NCBI GenBank assembly: GCA_963575745.1
Contig: CAUYUJ010000647.1
Span: 588,874 to 652,873 of the forward strand
DNA: 64,000 nucleotides
Direction of reading: 5' to 3'
DNA from: Prorocentrum cordatum
Taxonomy: Eukaryota > Sar > Dinophyceae > Prorocentrales > Prorocentraceae
In this document: positions 22,181-31,431 of the stretch, in pieces
How positions within the stretch are numbered: the stretch's first letter is position 1
Layout: each line of letters starts with the position of its first letter
The notes under the pieces: generated by a model
Seen by the model: the letters and a program-made list of their open reading frames with translations, nothing else
Database searches by the model: none
What the model was told of the DNA's origin: nothing
Position numbers and translations under genes: made by a program

Positions 22181-23449
22181 TCATCTCGTCGTCGGACCTG
22201 TCGGCCGCCGATGGTGGTGGCCTCTTGCTGGGCCGTCGCTCCTCTGGGCTGTTGCTCCTCTGGTGGCCATCCCGAAGAGACCAGCTGAGGAGCTGGTCTC
22301 TTCGGGATCCCTGGGGCTTGCTTCCCCGTGATCCGCGTCGTAGGAGCTGCCGCTGCCGCCGAACTGCTCGCTGATCCTGACGATGCAGCCGCGCCTGCTC
22401 GCGCTGCAATCGCCTCTCGAGATCTCGGGGAGATCGGGTGCTGGCGTCGCTGCTGCCGCCGGCGCGGCCGCTGCCGCTGCTGCTGGAGCTGCTCCCGATG
22501 GACCTGGGAGCACGAGCAGCGGGCCCTGCAGCTGCCTCTTCTTGAACTCCGCCTGCCTCTGCAAGCGTGCCGTCGTGTGCGCCCTCGGCCTGCCGACTCG
22601 CCTGACTGGTGCATGCTCGTCCTCGCATGCCTGGCATCCCTGCGTGGGCGTCCAACCTGCAAGGGTATCCCGAACCTCCTTCAAGTCGTTCTGCGACCAC
22701 ATCGGGAAGACCATGGCGTTGAACGGCTCTTTCTCCCACTGCTGCTCCATGGGCCTCCGCTTGACCGCACGAGCCTTCACGATGCCCGTCGGCGTGCCCA
22801 CGATGTGCTCGTTAGTGTCCGTCGCCCGCCCGAGCCAGATGTCGAGCGTCCAGGCTGTGGCCAGCCTGTTGTCAGGAACCCCTGACCTCTTGGCAAGTAC
22901 ATTCCCCGCAAAATTCAACAGTGGCGAGTTGAACCTGACCATCTTGAGGTCCTCGAAGGCGGTCCTGCCGTTGCGCTTATACATGAACCTGTTCTGGACG
23001 AACGTGGCGTGCCTGATGATCCAACTCAGGATGGCAGAGCCCCCTTTGACCCGGACGCCGTACTTCTCAACTTCGTGCTTCAGCGTCCTCACGAGTCCCT
23101 CGACTACCTTCACTGCCGACTCCGCCAGACCGTTGATGGCGTGTGATCCTGGCGCCGAATGCCACAGAGTGATCTGCGTCTGGATGTCTTTCGAGTCCTT
23201 GCTCCTGTCCTTCAGCACTGCCCTGCCGAGCGAGACGATAATAGGCTCGCCGTCACTCTGCAGCGTCACCCGAGGGTAGCCGACATCGTCGCAGAAGCTG
23301 CTCAGAAACGCGACCGTGTATGTTGATGGTCCCTTCGATGTAATTTGAACAGCTCCCATGTACCCTGAGACGCTATCTTGAATCACCAATACCGTGGCCG
23401 TCTCCGAATCCTTCTCGTCGATACCCATGAAACAGTAGTCCGTGCCCAA
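22181..23449 (-). pseudogene. copia integrase core and C-terminal tail
   Basis: A 422-codon frame. The catalytic triad reads TDYCFM (Asp 4), LQSDGEPII (Asp 66) and GLAESAVKVVEG (Glu 110), followed by the conserved helix region LSWIIRHATFVQNRF and the GKAR-like LDIWLGR. Residues past about 280 are Gln/Ala/Arg-rich spacer. The upstream HHCC zinc-binding region is not clear and probably lies in the frame-broken stretch near 23450-23760. Integrase joins the cDNA to host DNA. The 5-bp target duplication agrees with this enzyme class. Confidence 0.9.
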
Positions 23450-24285
23450 AACTGGATTCGGTGGTCGCTCTCCCTCTGGCTGTCTACGTTGATGAACGTC
23501 CTCTGCTCCTCCACGCTCGGCAGCACAGGCACCCTCAGCGCTATGGCTTCCTGCGCCTCTGGGATGTCCTGGACTGCCTGGTCGCTCTCGATCACGCCCC
23601 CTGGAGGATTCGCCTCTCGGTCGGCGGTCGCTGGTGCCACGATCCCCCTGTTATTCTGCCTTCCTCTCGTTGTACTCGTTGTGGGGCTCTGCATGCCCGT
23701 CATGAAGTAGCCGTTCCGTCTCCTGGAGAGCTTTATTGCGAGGCTGTCCTTGCTCATGTAGCCCTCCGAACCAAATTGAACACATAACCCTTGCTCGTCA
23801 GCTGCCCGACCGAAATCAGCGGCCTCCGAACATCCGAAATCAGGAACGGCATAACGATCTCCAGCGACCTTCCGCACGCAGTCTCGACGGTGAACGGGGC
23901 GAGTCGCTGTCCGTGAACGTGTACGCTTGCCAGTCGCCGAGAACAGCTCTGGCTCTTCCGGGAGTTCCGTGATCTGCACGTGCTCCGCGTACTCCTTGGG
24001 CGCCACGTGCGCGCAAGCACCGCTGTCGAACATCGGGTCCTCATCGCCCGAGATACTCTGGATCCCGTCCAGACTGATCATTGCCAAGGTCGATTCCTCA
24101 GCAATCATGAAGATCCACTGGTCACCCCGCTGCCCATGCATCTCGCCGATACGCCCGTCTTGAGCATTCGCTGGATGTTTTCCCTGGGCAGGTTCTCCTG
24201 AGCTGACCTCATTATGTGTAGCTGGAGGGTTCGGGCAAGTAGCGATGGCGTCGATGGCACTGTGGTCCCTTTCCTTTTCCACCAT
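23383..24285 (-). pseudogene. copia protease region, frame-broken
   Basis: The frame contains DPMFDSGACAHVAP (near 24000-24035), with the D-S-G active site of copia aspartic proteases, and FSATGK shortly after. From about 23930 to 23760 the homologous reading moves to another frame (GQRLAPFTVETACGR, then RRPLISVGQLTSKGYVF), then returns to give KDSLAIKLSRRRNGYFMTG. At least two indels have therefore hit the protease, and it cannot be functional. In the intact family it cleaves Gag-Pol. Confidence 0.85.
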
Positions 24286-25022
24286 CAGACTTGCCCTTGC
24301 TGTCGCCTTTGCTCTTGCCCTTGCCCTTGGGGTCGCCTTTGCTCGTGCCCTTGCCTATGGTGTCGCCATTGCTCTTTCCTGTCCTGCCCTTGCCGTACTT
24401 GCCCTTGTCGATCGCTCCAATGTCCATAGGAGCTGGTCTGCTACTACTGCTTGCCTGGAGCACCGTGTAGTTGTTCATCGTCTCCTTCAGCGCCGTAGAT
24501 GTCGCGAACGTCTGCTAATCGATATGCGCCTTGATGGCCGACGGGGCGCTCGCCTTGAGAATCGCTTGCTTGAGGGTGTCGCTCAGGACTTCGTTGTGAT
24601 GCTTCTCGTAGAGCTGGAACCGACCCTCAAGCTTCTGCACTTGCTCTGGAAATTGCGAGGCACCACCGTCGAACTTCGTGTTCAACATACTCATCAACTG
24701 TGTGACCTGCGCAGCTCCCGTCACTGGTTCCTCCTGCTTGACGAGCTGCCTCCAAGCCTCTAGGCCATTGTGGCCAGGAACGTTCATCACCACTGGGGGC
24801 TCGCACCCGTCAGAACCTGACTCAGAATGAACGAGAGCGTTCGCGAATGTTGCTTCTTCTCAGCGCTCAGGGGCCCGAGCGGGATTGGATCGTCTTGCTC
24901 CTCCGCCATGTCCAGGCTCATCGCCAATTCCGTGTCCAGCGCCCCGATGTAGGCCTTGAATACATATTTCCACTGTTGCCAGTCCGCCTTCTGGCCCTAG
25001 TACGGTTTGGGTTTCCCGAGTA
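24212..25022 (-). pseudogene. copia Gag, with stops and a frameshift
   Basis: Starting near 25022 a frame reads KADWQQWKYVFKAYIGALDT after a TAG near 24998, then shifts around 24793 into NVPGHNGLEAWRQLVKQEEP, a Gag block of dinoflagellate copia elements. This is stopped by a TAG at 24515-24517 and resumes with PAPMDIGAID and a long Lys/Gly-rich stretch (24212-24478). The CCHC zinc knuckle expected after that stretch is not visible. Gag forms the particle that packages the RNA. Confidence 0.8.
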
Positions 25023-25215
25023 ACTTTGTGTCAGCTAGAGGCAGCAGCGGATCTCCCATCTATGCTGAAGTCTCGGCCTCCGTCTCTCGTCCGCTGGTCC
25101 TCTCCTCCACGTCGCAGCCAGCGTGGCAGCGCCAAGGGCGCGCTCGCCACCGCCGCTAGCGCCCAAGGTCGGCGCCAGGAGCCCGCGTGCGGTCCGTCTG
25201 GATCTCACACCACGG
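25023..25215 (-). other. Untranslated leader of the copia element
   Basis: Lies between the primer-binding site and Gag on the - strand. No motif is recognised. Confidence 0.5.
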
Positions 25216-25227
25216 GCTCCGCTACCA
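25216..25227 (-). promoter_or_regulatory. Primer-binding site, probably initiator tRNA-Met
   Basis: Directly inside the 5' LTR the - strand reads TGGTAGCGGAGC. The TGG is the complement of a tRNA CCA end, and the rest resembles the TGGTAGCAGAG site used with initiator tRNA-Met in other eukaryotes. The dinoflagellate tRNA sequence was not available to confirm it. Confidence 0.65.
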
Positions 25228-25469
25228 TGGGAGAAAACGAGGTCTCGTGTCCTTTCTCTCAGAGCGGTCCTTGAGCCAAATTACCACATATGCATCCCCT
25301 CCCGTCCTGTGCAGCAAACTCCAATCACAACAGTCGTGACAGATAACATCCGCCAGGCTGTAGGCCCTTTGGACTTGCACTGCACCTCAGTCATATTATG
25401 CCAAAGCCCCTTTCGGCATGGCACACAACATAGCATAGCCGCACAGCTGGATTAGGGGTTATATACACG

Positions 25470-25471
<2 letters not shown>
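25228..25471 (-). repeat. 5' LTR of the copia element
   Basis: Direct repeat of 19655-19915, 244 bp long, lacking the 17-base insert. It keeps TG...CA ends and the TTTGGCTCAAG block. The outer side borders an AT microsatellite. Confidence 0.93.
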
Positions 25472-25513
<42 letters not shown>

Positions 25514-25542
25514 TATATATATATATATAATATATATATATT
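25472..25542. repeat. (AT)n microsatellite, copia insertion target
   Basis: About 70 bases of near-pure AT. The matching left half lies at 19633-19654 on the far side of the copia element. Confidence 0.9.
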
Positions 25543-25569
25543 TAGAGTGCAGCGGCAACGGCTTCCGGA

Positions 25570-25870
25570 AATCCATCCGACCGATAAACCGATCAACCGA
25601 TAAAAGCTAATCGGTTGAACAGTTTGCAAACCGATCAACCGAAAAACCGATATAATTTGATCGGTTTATCGGTGGATCGGTCGCTCAACCGAAAAACCGA
25701 TAATCTTCGTATGCGAACATAGAGGCGATTGCTGGCGCGCCCCCCTCTCTTCGTCGGTTTATCGGTTTATCGGTTTATCGGTTCATCGGTTGACTGGCTG
25801 GTCTGAGACCGCTGGGGGGGAACCTGTGGAGGCGATCCTTGTGCCGCATATCGGTTTATCGGGTTATCGG
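25570..25870. repeat. CGGTTTATCGGT/ACCGATAAACCG array, left
   Basis: At least ten copies of the 12-base word or close variants (ccgatcaaccga, cggttgatcgg) occur in both orientations, so it can fold into many short hairpins. A cluster of three perfect tttatcgg units lies at 25755-25785. Confidence 0.85.
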
Positions 25871-25899
25871 CTGGTTGTCAGTCCCCCGCCACGACGACG

Positions 25900-26548
25900 A
25901 CGGCGACGGCGACGGCGTGAGTTTTGCGTTTGGCTCTGGCGCGGACGGCGCACCCCGCTCTGGGGCGGCTCGGTTTGATCAGCCTGAGTCTCTGGTGCGG
26001 ACGGAGTCCCGCAGCGGTCCGAGCATCTCCCGCCGCGCGCGATGCTTTGCGCGGGTAGCGCAGGGCCCGCGAGGGTCTCAGGCGACAGTGGCCGAACCAA
26101 CTTGGGGCAGGGCATATGCGAGGTCGTTGTCTCAGACGAAAGTGGCCTGAAGAGGTCAGCTATAGGCGTCTCGGAAGCCGCTGTTGCGAGGATGTCGCAG
26201 GCGAAAGTGGTCGGACCGCCATGGGGTGGGGCACCTCCGAAGTCAGAAGTGCGAGGGCGCCCCGGGCGAAAGTTGTCTGAACATCGCATCCCGGGGCAGA
26301 TCGGGGGTCAGACTATTTCAAGGCTGGGCGCATCCCCCCAGGTGAACGAGGCGAGTTTTTGCGTGGGCGGAAATGGCCAGCACAATTTGGGGCAGGGCAT
26401 ATCAGAGGTCAGCGCTGCGAGGATGTCTCAAGATGAGGAAGAGGAAGGTCATGCTGATGATAATGATGACGATGGCGGCAGCCGCGCGGGAGGTATAATC
26501 TGGCGGGGCAAATTTCGGTGGGGAGCAAAATCTGGCGCGCCATTTTGC
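25900..26548. repeat. GC-rich region with ~85-bp imperfect repeats
   Basis: The block ggggcagggcatat(g/c)-gaggtc and a following gcgaggatgtc(t/g)cag block recur (near 26105 and 26392; 26190 and 26417), and gcgaaagtggtc variants recur between. A + frame (26042-26614) reads through but shows no domain. Confidence 0.5.
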
Positions 26549-27122
26549 GCTGGCGTCGCGTGTCCTATTGCGGATCCGGGCGCAACTCTCAGCCATGCGC
26601 GGCGGCCCGTATGATAAACCACCCGGGCCTTTAAACCAACGGGACGTCATCGTCTGCTCTTTGTGCGACCGGCGAGTCGGGAAGCCATGCTGGGCCACCC
26701 ATGTGAGGGATTGTGTCAGCGCTTCCTCTGCGCCCGCGGTTGGGCCGCAGTGGTTGGGCCTTGATCCCAACCGTGCGCCAGTTCAGTTTGTTGCTCAAGG
26801 ACTGCCTGTTGCCCTTCGCGCCGATGCGCAGATAGCGGGGGATAAACTGAAACAGTGCTACCTCCGGATGGGGCAAGCCTTCGCGCCCGACCCCCACATC
26901 AGCGGGGCTTGCTACTTTTGCGGTTGGAGCTCCTTCAAAGGTGCGTGGATGGGGCCCGAGGGTTGCAGCGTCGGCGCGCTGTTCTTCTGCGCCGCGTTCA
27001 TCGACTCGCTGTTCGAGACGAAGGCTTTGACGGGCGCGGCGCAATTCACGACCAACATGGGCGTGGATTCTAGCAGGCGCTTGCCACATTCCCGTTATCT
27101 GGCCCAAGGTGGGAGTGCGTTC
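26549..27122 (+). repeat. 574-bp duplicated segment, copy 1
   Basis: Aligns without any gap to 28753-29326, in the same orientation, with about 23 mismatches (96% identity). It covers the first 185 codons of the Cys/His-rich ORF. Confidence 0.92.
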
Positions 27123-27524
27123 GTGCAGCGGGGTGAGAATTACTGCCATTCCAAGCGGCCGGCGCCCGGTGAGCCGCGCGTGGTCCACGTGCCACCGGCC
27201 GTTACTTCTTCCAGACACTGGTGGGCGCACTCCGCGTGTACGACGCAGCGTGCGACCTGCTCTAGCCGCGGGTGTGCGTCGTGCGAACATTGCTGCTTGC
27301 GCAAATTGCGATTCGTGTTCAAGTTCGCAGTGGCTGCGCTGTACCAGTCTGACAGAAAGCCTGTGAGTTCCCAGGTGCGCGTTGTGCTCGGGCACAGGCC
27401 GTTCCGAATCCTCGGCGGCCTCGACGTAGTTTTCTCGCCGTCGCAAGAGTTCTGCATCTGGGCGCCGCCGCGCGTGGACGGCGACAAGTGGCCTTGGATA
27501 AGCTTTATTGTATTCGGCGACTAA
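26568..27524 (+). CDS. Cys/His-rich protein of unknown function, full-length frame
   Basis: A 318-codon frame that I do not recognise. Residues 30-49 read CSLCDRRVGKPCWATHVRDC, a C-x2-C...H-x3-C pattern that could bind zinc; CYFCGW with later Cys (115-141) gives a second cluster; CTTQRATCSSRGCASCEHCC a third. The tail ends VDGDKWPWISFIVFGD. Composition is protein-like rather than repetitive. The first Met is only the earliest in frame, and no promoter signs are visible. It lies inside the inverted-repeat-bounded unit, so it may be that unit's own gene or an exon. A second, chimeric copy follows downstream. Confidence 0.45.
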   Translation: MRIRAQLSAMRGGPYDKPPGPLNQRDVIVCSLCDRRVGKPCWATHVRDCVSASSAPAVGPQWLGLDPNRAPVQFVAQGLPVALRADAQIAGDKLKQCYLRMGQAFAPDPHISGACYFCGWSSFKGAWMGPEGCSVGALFFCAAFIDSLFETKALTGAAQFTTNMGVDSSRRLPHSRYLAQGGSAFVQRGENYCHSKRPAPGEPRVVHVPPAVTSSRHWWAHSACTTQRATCSSRGCASCEHCCLRKLRFVFKFAVAALYQSDRKPVSSQVRVVLGHRPFRILGGLDVVFSPSQEFCIWAPPRVDGDKWPWISFIVFGD

Positions 27525-28263
27525 GCGGCGACTCGGCCCCGACCCCTGCCGCTTGGCGGGGGCTGCGCGCAGCCATGCCCGCGGGTTCGGGCGCGGTCCG
27601 GCGGCGGGGGCCGCCAGCGCGGCGACGGGGGCGTCCTGGGCGGCGAGAGCTGCCTTTGATCCTCGCTCAGCGGCGCGAGCGGTCCGGCGGCGGGAACTGC
27701 CCCCGCCCGTCGCTCGTGCGAGCGGCCGGGGCATTTTTAAGAGGCGGTTTGCGCGGCGAGAGCTGCGCCGTCTCGCTGGCGCGCGCGGGCGCTGTTGAGC
27801 GGCGAGAGCTGCAAGCGCGGCGACGGGGGGGTCCTGGGCGGCGAGAGCTGCCTTTGATTCTCGCTCAGCGGCGCGAGCTGCCCGCGCCGCGGAGCGCGTG
27901 GTGAGAGCTGCCCCCGACCGTCTGGCATTGGACTGGTGGCGATTGGCTCCGTCTGCTTTGTCCTCCTCCTCCTCCTCCCCCTCCCCCTCCTCCTCCTCCT
28001 GTTCCCCCATGTTCATCCCCCGTCCCCTTCGTCTTCCCCATATCCTCTTCTTCCTTCCCCCCTTCCCTCCCCCCCCCCCCTCCTGAGGCCCAGGGGATTG
28101 GGCGATGGGCCTGGGGGCGCGCCCGCTCCGCGCCCAGAGGCGCGGAGGCCAAATCTGGTCGGGCATTTCGTCGCCCGCATGTGGTGCGAAAACCAGGGCA
28201 TGGCGGCGGGCATTTGGTGCGATAGCCAGGCTGCGCGGGCCCCGCGCCCCGGGTCCACGTCTC
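27525..28263. repeat. GC-rich minisatellite (gcggcgagagctgcc) and pyrimidine-rich tract
   Basis: Between 27560 and 27920 the words ggcgagagctgcctttgat and ctcgctcagcggcgcgag recur. From 27960 to 28085 the sequence is C/T-rich (ctcctcctcctcc). No gene is recognised. Confidence 0.65.
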
Positions 28264-28607
28264 ATCTCTCCCCTCCCCTCCCTCTTCAGGATTGGGGAAT
28301 TTCGAATTTCCTATCTCTTCTTCTCCCGGGCCCAGTGCCCAGGCCCACCCAGAAAGAAAAACTGGAAAGGGGGGGGGCGGGGAGGAGAGATGGAGGGAGG
28401 GAGGGTTGGATTCGATTCGGGAAGGGGCATTTGAGAAAAGAGGGGATGGAGGGGTGGAGGGAATAGGGATGGGGGAGGGGGATTGGAGTTGGGAAGGAGG
28501 GGTGGAGGGAGGAGTGGCGGGGGGAGGGCGGGGTTGTGGGAAGCAAAATCTGGCGGGGCATTTCGGGCTAGGACGTTTTCGGTTTCTACGGCGCTTTGGC
28601 GGGGGTG
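28264..28607 (+). repeat. Left arm of a large inverted repeat
   Basis: Runs from ctctcccctcccctccctc to gcgctttggcggggg. Its reverse complement is found at 29470-29815, with small indels in the purine runs. Landmarks are ggggaatttcgaatttcct, gggcccagtgcccaggccca and gaagcaaaatctggcggggc. Confidence 0.85.
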
Positions 28608-28752
28608 CCTCCAGCTCCCCCTTCCTCTCCTTCTCTGGGCTTTGGGGGGGGGGTCGCATTTCCCCTCTCCTCCTCCCCCGTCCTCCTTCTCCTTCCCCCC
28701 TCGGTCTTAGCCGTATCAGGTTATCACTGTAGCGCGAGCTGCGGCGAAAGCT

Positions 28753-29326
28753 GCTGGCGTCGCGTGTCCTATTGCGGATCCTGGCGCAACTCTCAGCCAC
28801 GCGCGGCGGCCCGTATGATAAACCACCCGGGCCTTTAAACCAACGGGACGTCATCGTCTGCTCTTTGTGCGACCGGCGAGTCGGGAAGCCATGCTGGGCC
28901 ACCCATGTGAGGGATTGTGTCAGCGCTTCCTCTGCGCTCGCGGTTGAGCCGCAGTGGTTGGGCCTTGATCCCAACCGTGCGCCAGTTCAGTTTGTTGCTC
29001 AAGGACTGCCTGTTGCCCATCGCGCCGATATGAAGATAGCGGGGGGTAAACTGAAACAGTGCTACCTCCGGACGGGGCAAACCTTCGTGCCCGACCCCCG
29101 CATCAGCGGGGCTTGCTACACTTGCGGTTGGAGCTCCTTCAAAGGTGCGTGGATGGGGCCCGAGGGTTGCAGCGTCGGCGCGCTGTTCCTCTGCGCCGCG
29201 TTCATCGACTCGCTGTTCGAGACGAGGGCTTTGACGGGCGCGGCGCAATTCATGGCCAACATGGGCATGGATTCTAGCAAGCGCTTGCCACATTCCCGTT
29301 ATCTGGCCCCCGGTGGGAGTGCGTTC
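28753..29326 (+). repeat. 574-bp duplicated segment, copy 2
   Basis: Direct duplicate of 26549-27122, sitting in the loop of the large inverted repeat. Short direct repeats containing cgcatttcccctctcctcctcc (28660-28681 and 29344-29365) flank it. Confidence 0.92.
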
Positions 29327-29836
29327 TTTGCGCTTAGGGGTTTCGCATTTCCCCTCTCCTCCTCCCCTTTCCTCCTTCTCCCTCCCCTCTCGCGGAGTCT
29401 TGTCGGGGCTCTGCTCCTAGTGGAGTCTTGTCGAGGCTCTGCTCCTGGGGCCCATCGCCGTCCGTCCTTGCCCCCGCCAAAGCGCTGTAGAAACCGAAAT
29501 CGTCCTAGCCCGAAATGCCCCGCCAGATTTTGCTTCCCACAAACCCCGCCCTCCCCCCGCCACTCCTCCCTCCATCCCTCCTTCCCAACTCCAATCCCCC
29601 TCCCCCATCCCTATTCCCTCCACCCCTCCATCCCCTCTTTTCTCAAATGCCCCTTCCCGAATCGAATCCAACCCTCCCTCCCTCCATCTCTCCTTCCCGC
29701 CCCCCCTTTCCAGTTTTTCTTTCTGCATGGGCCTGGGCATTGGGCCTGGGAGAGGAGGAGACAGGAAATTCGAAATTCCCCAATCCGAAAGAGGGAGGGG
29801 AGGGGAACAAGGGAGGGGAATGGGGGACGGATGTGA
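28772..29836 (+). pseudogene. Chimeric second copy of the Cys/His-rich ORF
   Basis: The first 185 codons match the frame at 26568, keeping the first Cys/His cluster (CSLCDRRVGKPCWATH) and CYTCGW in place of CYFCGW. After 29326 the match ends and the frame runs by chance into the pyrimidine-rich inverted-repeat arm (Pro/Ser/Leu-rich), so the original C-terminal third is missing. Almost all substitutions relative to copy 1 change the amino acid, and none introduces a stop. I read it as a truncated copy. Confidence 0.6.
29470..29815 (-). repeat. Right arm of the large inverted repeat
   Basis: Reverse complement of 28264-28607. The two arms of about 345 bp enclose an 862-base loop that carries ORF copy 2. 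Confidence 0.85.
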
Positions 29837-29942
29837 GAGTGTGGGCAGGAGGGGAAGAGGGAGGGAAGACGAGCTCCCCAGGAATGGTGGTCAGCTGGAA
29901 CGCCGAGAAGGGGCTCGCGGGGGCCGCGGCCCTGCGCGCGCA

Positions 29943-30325
29943 GAACCATGGGCGTCGGGGCCAGTGAGGGAGGGAGGGAGGAGAGGGAGGGAGGGAGGAT
30001 CGGAACGGAGGAGGGAGGAGGAGGAGGAGGAGGGAGGAGGAGGAGGAGGAGGAGGCAGAGGCGGAGGAGGACTAGGAGGAAGAGGAAGGGGAGGCGGAGG
30101 AGACTAGGAGGAAGAGGGGGAGGGAGGACTAGGAGAACCATGGGCGTCGGGGCCAGTGAGGGAGGGAGGGAGGAGAGGGAGGGAGGGAGGGAGGATCGGA
30201 ACGGAGGAGGGAGGAGGAGGAAGAGGGAGGAGGAGGAGGAGGAGGAGGCGGAGGCGGAGGAGGACTAGGAGGAAGAGGAAGGGGAGGACTAGGAGGAAGA
30301 GGAGAGAGAATTTCGAAGGATTACC
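29943..30325. repeat. Purine-rich tandem duplication, 192-bp period
   Basis: gaaccatgggcgtcggggcc occurs at 29943 and again at 30135, each followed by gaggga, ggagga and cggaggagg runs of similar order. Glu/Arg/Gly-rich frames are artefacts. Confidence 0.85.
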
Positions 30326-30344
30326 CATTGGACAACCACGACAA

Positions 30345-30605
30345 CGCCGGGCCGATAAACCGACCAACCGATCAACCGATAAACTGAAACATCCGATATA
30401 CCGATAAACCGATAAACTGATAAAGCCAAGCTGTGCTGAGATTCGGGCACGCATGCGATGAGTCGGTTTAGTGGTTGTCGGTTTATCGGCAGATCGACCG
30501 ATCAACCGATATAATCATATCGGTTTATCGGTCGATCTGCCGATAAACCGATCAACCGAAATAGTTTATCGGTTGATCGGTTTATCGGTTTGTCGGTTTT
30601 ATGTT
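30345..30605. repeat. CGGTTTATCGGT/ACCGATAAACCG array, right
   Basis: Same words as in the left array, in both orientations, and including the long palindrome at 30478-30551. Confidence 0.85.
30478..30551. repeat. Near-perfect 35-bp palindrome with a 4-base loop
   Basis: Arms 30478-30512 and 30517-30551 are reverse complements with a single mismatch, around the loop aatc. Each arm starts and ends with the CGGTTTATCGG/CCGATAAACCG word and has agatcgaccgat in the middle. Confidence 0.93.
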
Positions 30606-30865
30606 CGTGTCCTGCGGCTGCAATCTATATATATATACACACGAACATGCAGGTGTCTATACGTGTACATATATGCATATATATACACACATAGTTGCTC
30701 TTCCCTGGCATGGCTATGTGTGTGGAGCCACGGCCACGGGAGCATGGCGGGAGTAGTCCGACACTGCCATGCAGAGGCGATGCTTCCGGACACGAGTAAA
30801 CACCGTTTCGTGCACGCACTGTTTGAAAAACGCATGCCGGAGGAGAGAGATGGGCATCAACCTGA

Positions 30866-31006
30866 CTCTCGGAAGTCCGTGCGGATTTGTTGGATTGGCG
30901 CTGGCCACCCCTTGACTGCGCCTCTGGCGCCACTTGCGGCGCGCTCCGCGCGCCAGAGTGTGGGTCCCGCGCCGATGCAGGAAATCCGTGCGAATGTCCA
31001 AAAGTT
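30866..31006. mobile_element. Short inverted-repeat element, copy 3
   Basis: Left end CTCTCGGAAGTCCGTGCGGA into TTGGATTGGCGCTGG, right end GCGCCGATGCAGGAAATCCG then tgcgaatgtccaaaag. The middle has cctctggcgcc and gcgcgccagag, which pair. It ends about 40 bases before the S1-S3 exon of the channel gene. Confidence 0.75.
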
Positions 31007-31048
31007 TTCGTTTACGCCTCTCTGTCTTTGTTGACCATGGAAAACCAG

Positions 31049-31431
31049 GCTTCACATGGTGGCGAGGAACATCCACGCTATGCACGGCATCGGGCGGGAA
31101 TCGATGGTGGAGCTCCGCAGAGACGCCACGGGAATCGCTCGTTGTCGGGCGCTCGCTCGGTCCCTGACGCACGGGCACCAAACGGCCTTCGATGTCGTGA
31201 TCGGCTTAGTCATACTGGTAAACTCAGCGTTCATCGGCTTGGAGATCGATCTGTCATTGGCGGTGCTAGATGATCCAAGTGTCACCGATGCAGTACCCGG
31301 GTACTTCAGCTTGGTGGAGAGCCTGTTCCTCTTCATTTACTTGTTCGAACTGTGCGTACGCTTCGCAGCCGATGGCAAGGATGTCTTCCGGAGTGGCTGG
31401 TTCGCGTTTGACTTGACGCTCGTCTGCATAG
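31049..31431 (+). CDS. Channel exon A: N-terminal linker, S1, S2 and start of S3
   Basis: Begins after the AG at 31047-31048, or later. From the Met at 31056, residues 44-62 form S1 (AFDVVIGLVILVNSAFIG), 83-102 form S2 (YFSLVESLFLFIYLFELCV, then R), and 115-126 start S3 (GWFAFDLTLVCIG). The Glu/Arg pair in S2 (F-E-L-C-V-R) and the Asp of S3 are the usual voltage-sensor countercharges. The exon ends in ...CTCGTCTGCATAG before a GC donor at 31432, phase 1. It is not known whether 31056 is the true start; upstream exons are likely because related proteins carry a longer N-terminus. Confidence 0.85.

Larger units (their letters stand above)
19655..25471 (-). mobile_element. Complete, decayed Ty1/copia LTR retrotransposon
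   Basis: Two direct repeats of 261 and 244 bp, both starting TGGGAG and ending ACGCA on the + strand, enclose gag, protease, integrase, RT and RNase H blocks in copia order on the - strand. Both outer flanks carry ATATA (19650-19654 and 25472-25476), a 5-bp target duplication, although the insertion into an AT microsatellite makes that call less certain. A primer-binding site and a polypurine tract sit at the expected places. The coding region is broken by stops and frameshifts, so the copy is not autonomous. The LTRs differ by one 17-base indel and about 13 substitutions, so the insertion is not recent. Confidence 0.95.
25541..30637. mobile_element. Putative mobile unit with inverted CGGTTTATCGGT-array ends
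   Basis: Both ends border AT microsatellites and share, in inverted orientation, a (G)TGCAGC(G/C)GCA-type block followed by arrays of CCGATAAACCGA/CGGTTTATCGGT words (left 25541-25870, right 30345-30637). The interior holds two copies of a Cys/His-rich ORF, GC-rich minisatellites, a large inverted repeat and purine-rich tandem repeats. No transposase is recognised and no target duplication can be defined in the AT flanks. A unit that moves is inference; the inverted ends are seen. Confidence 0.5.
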
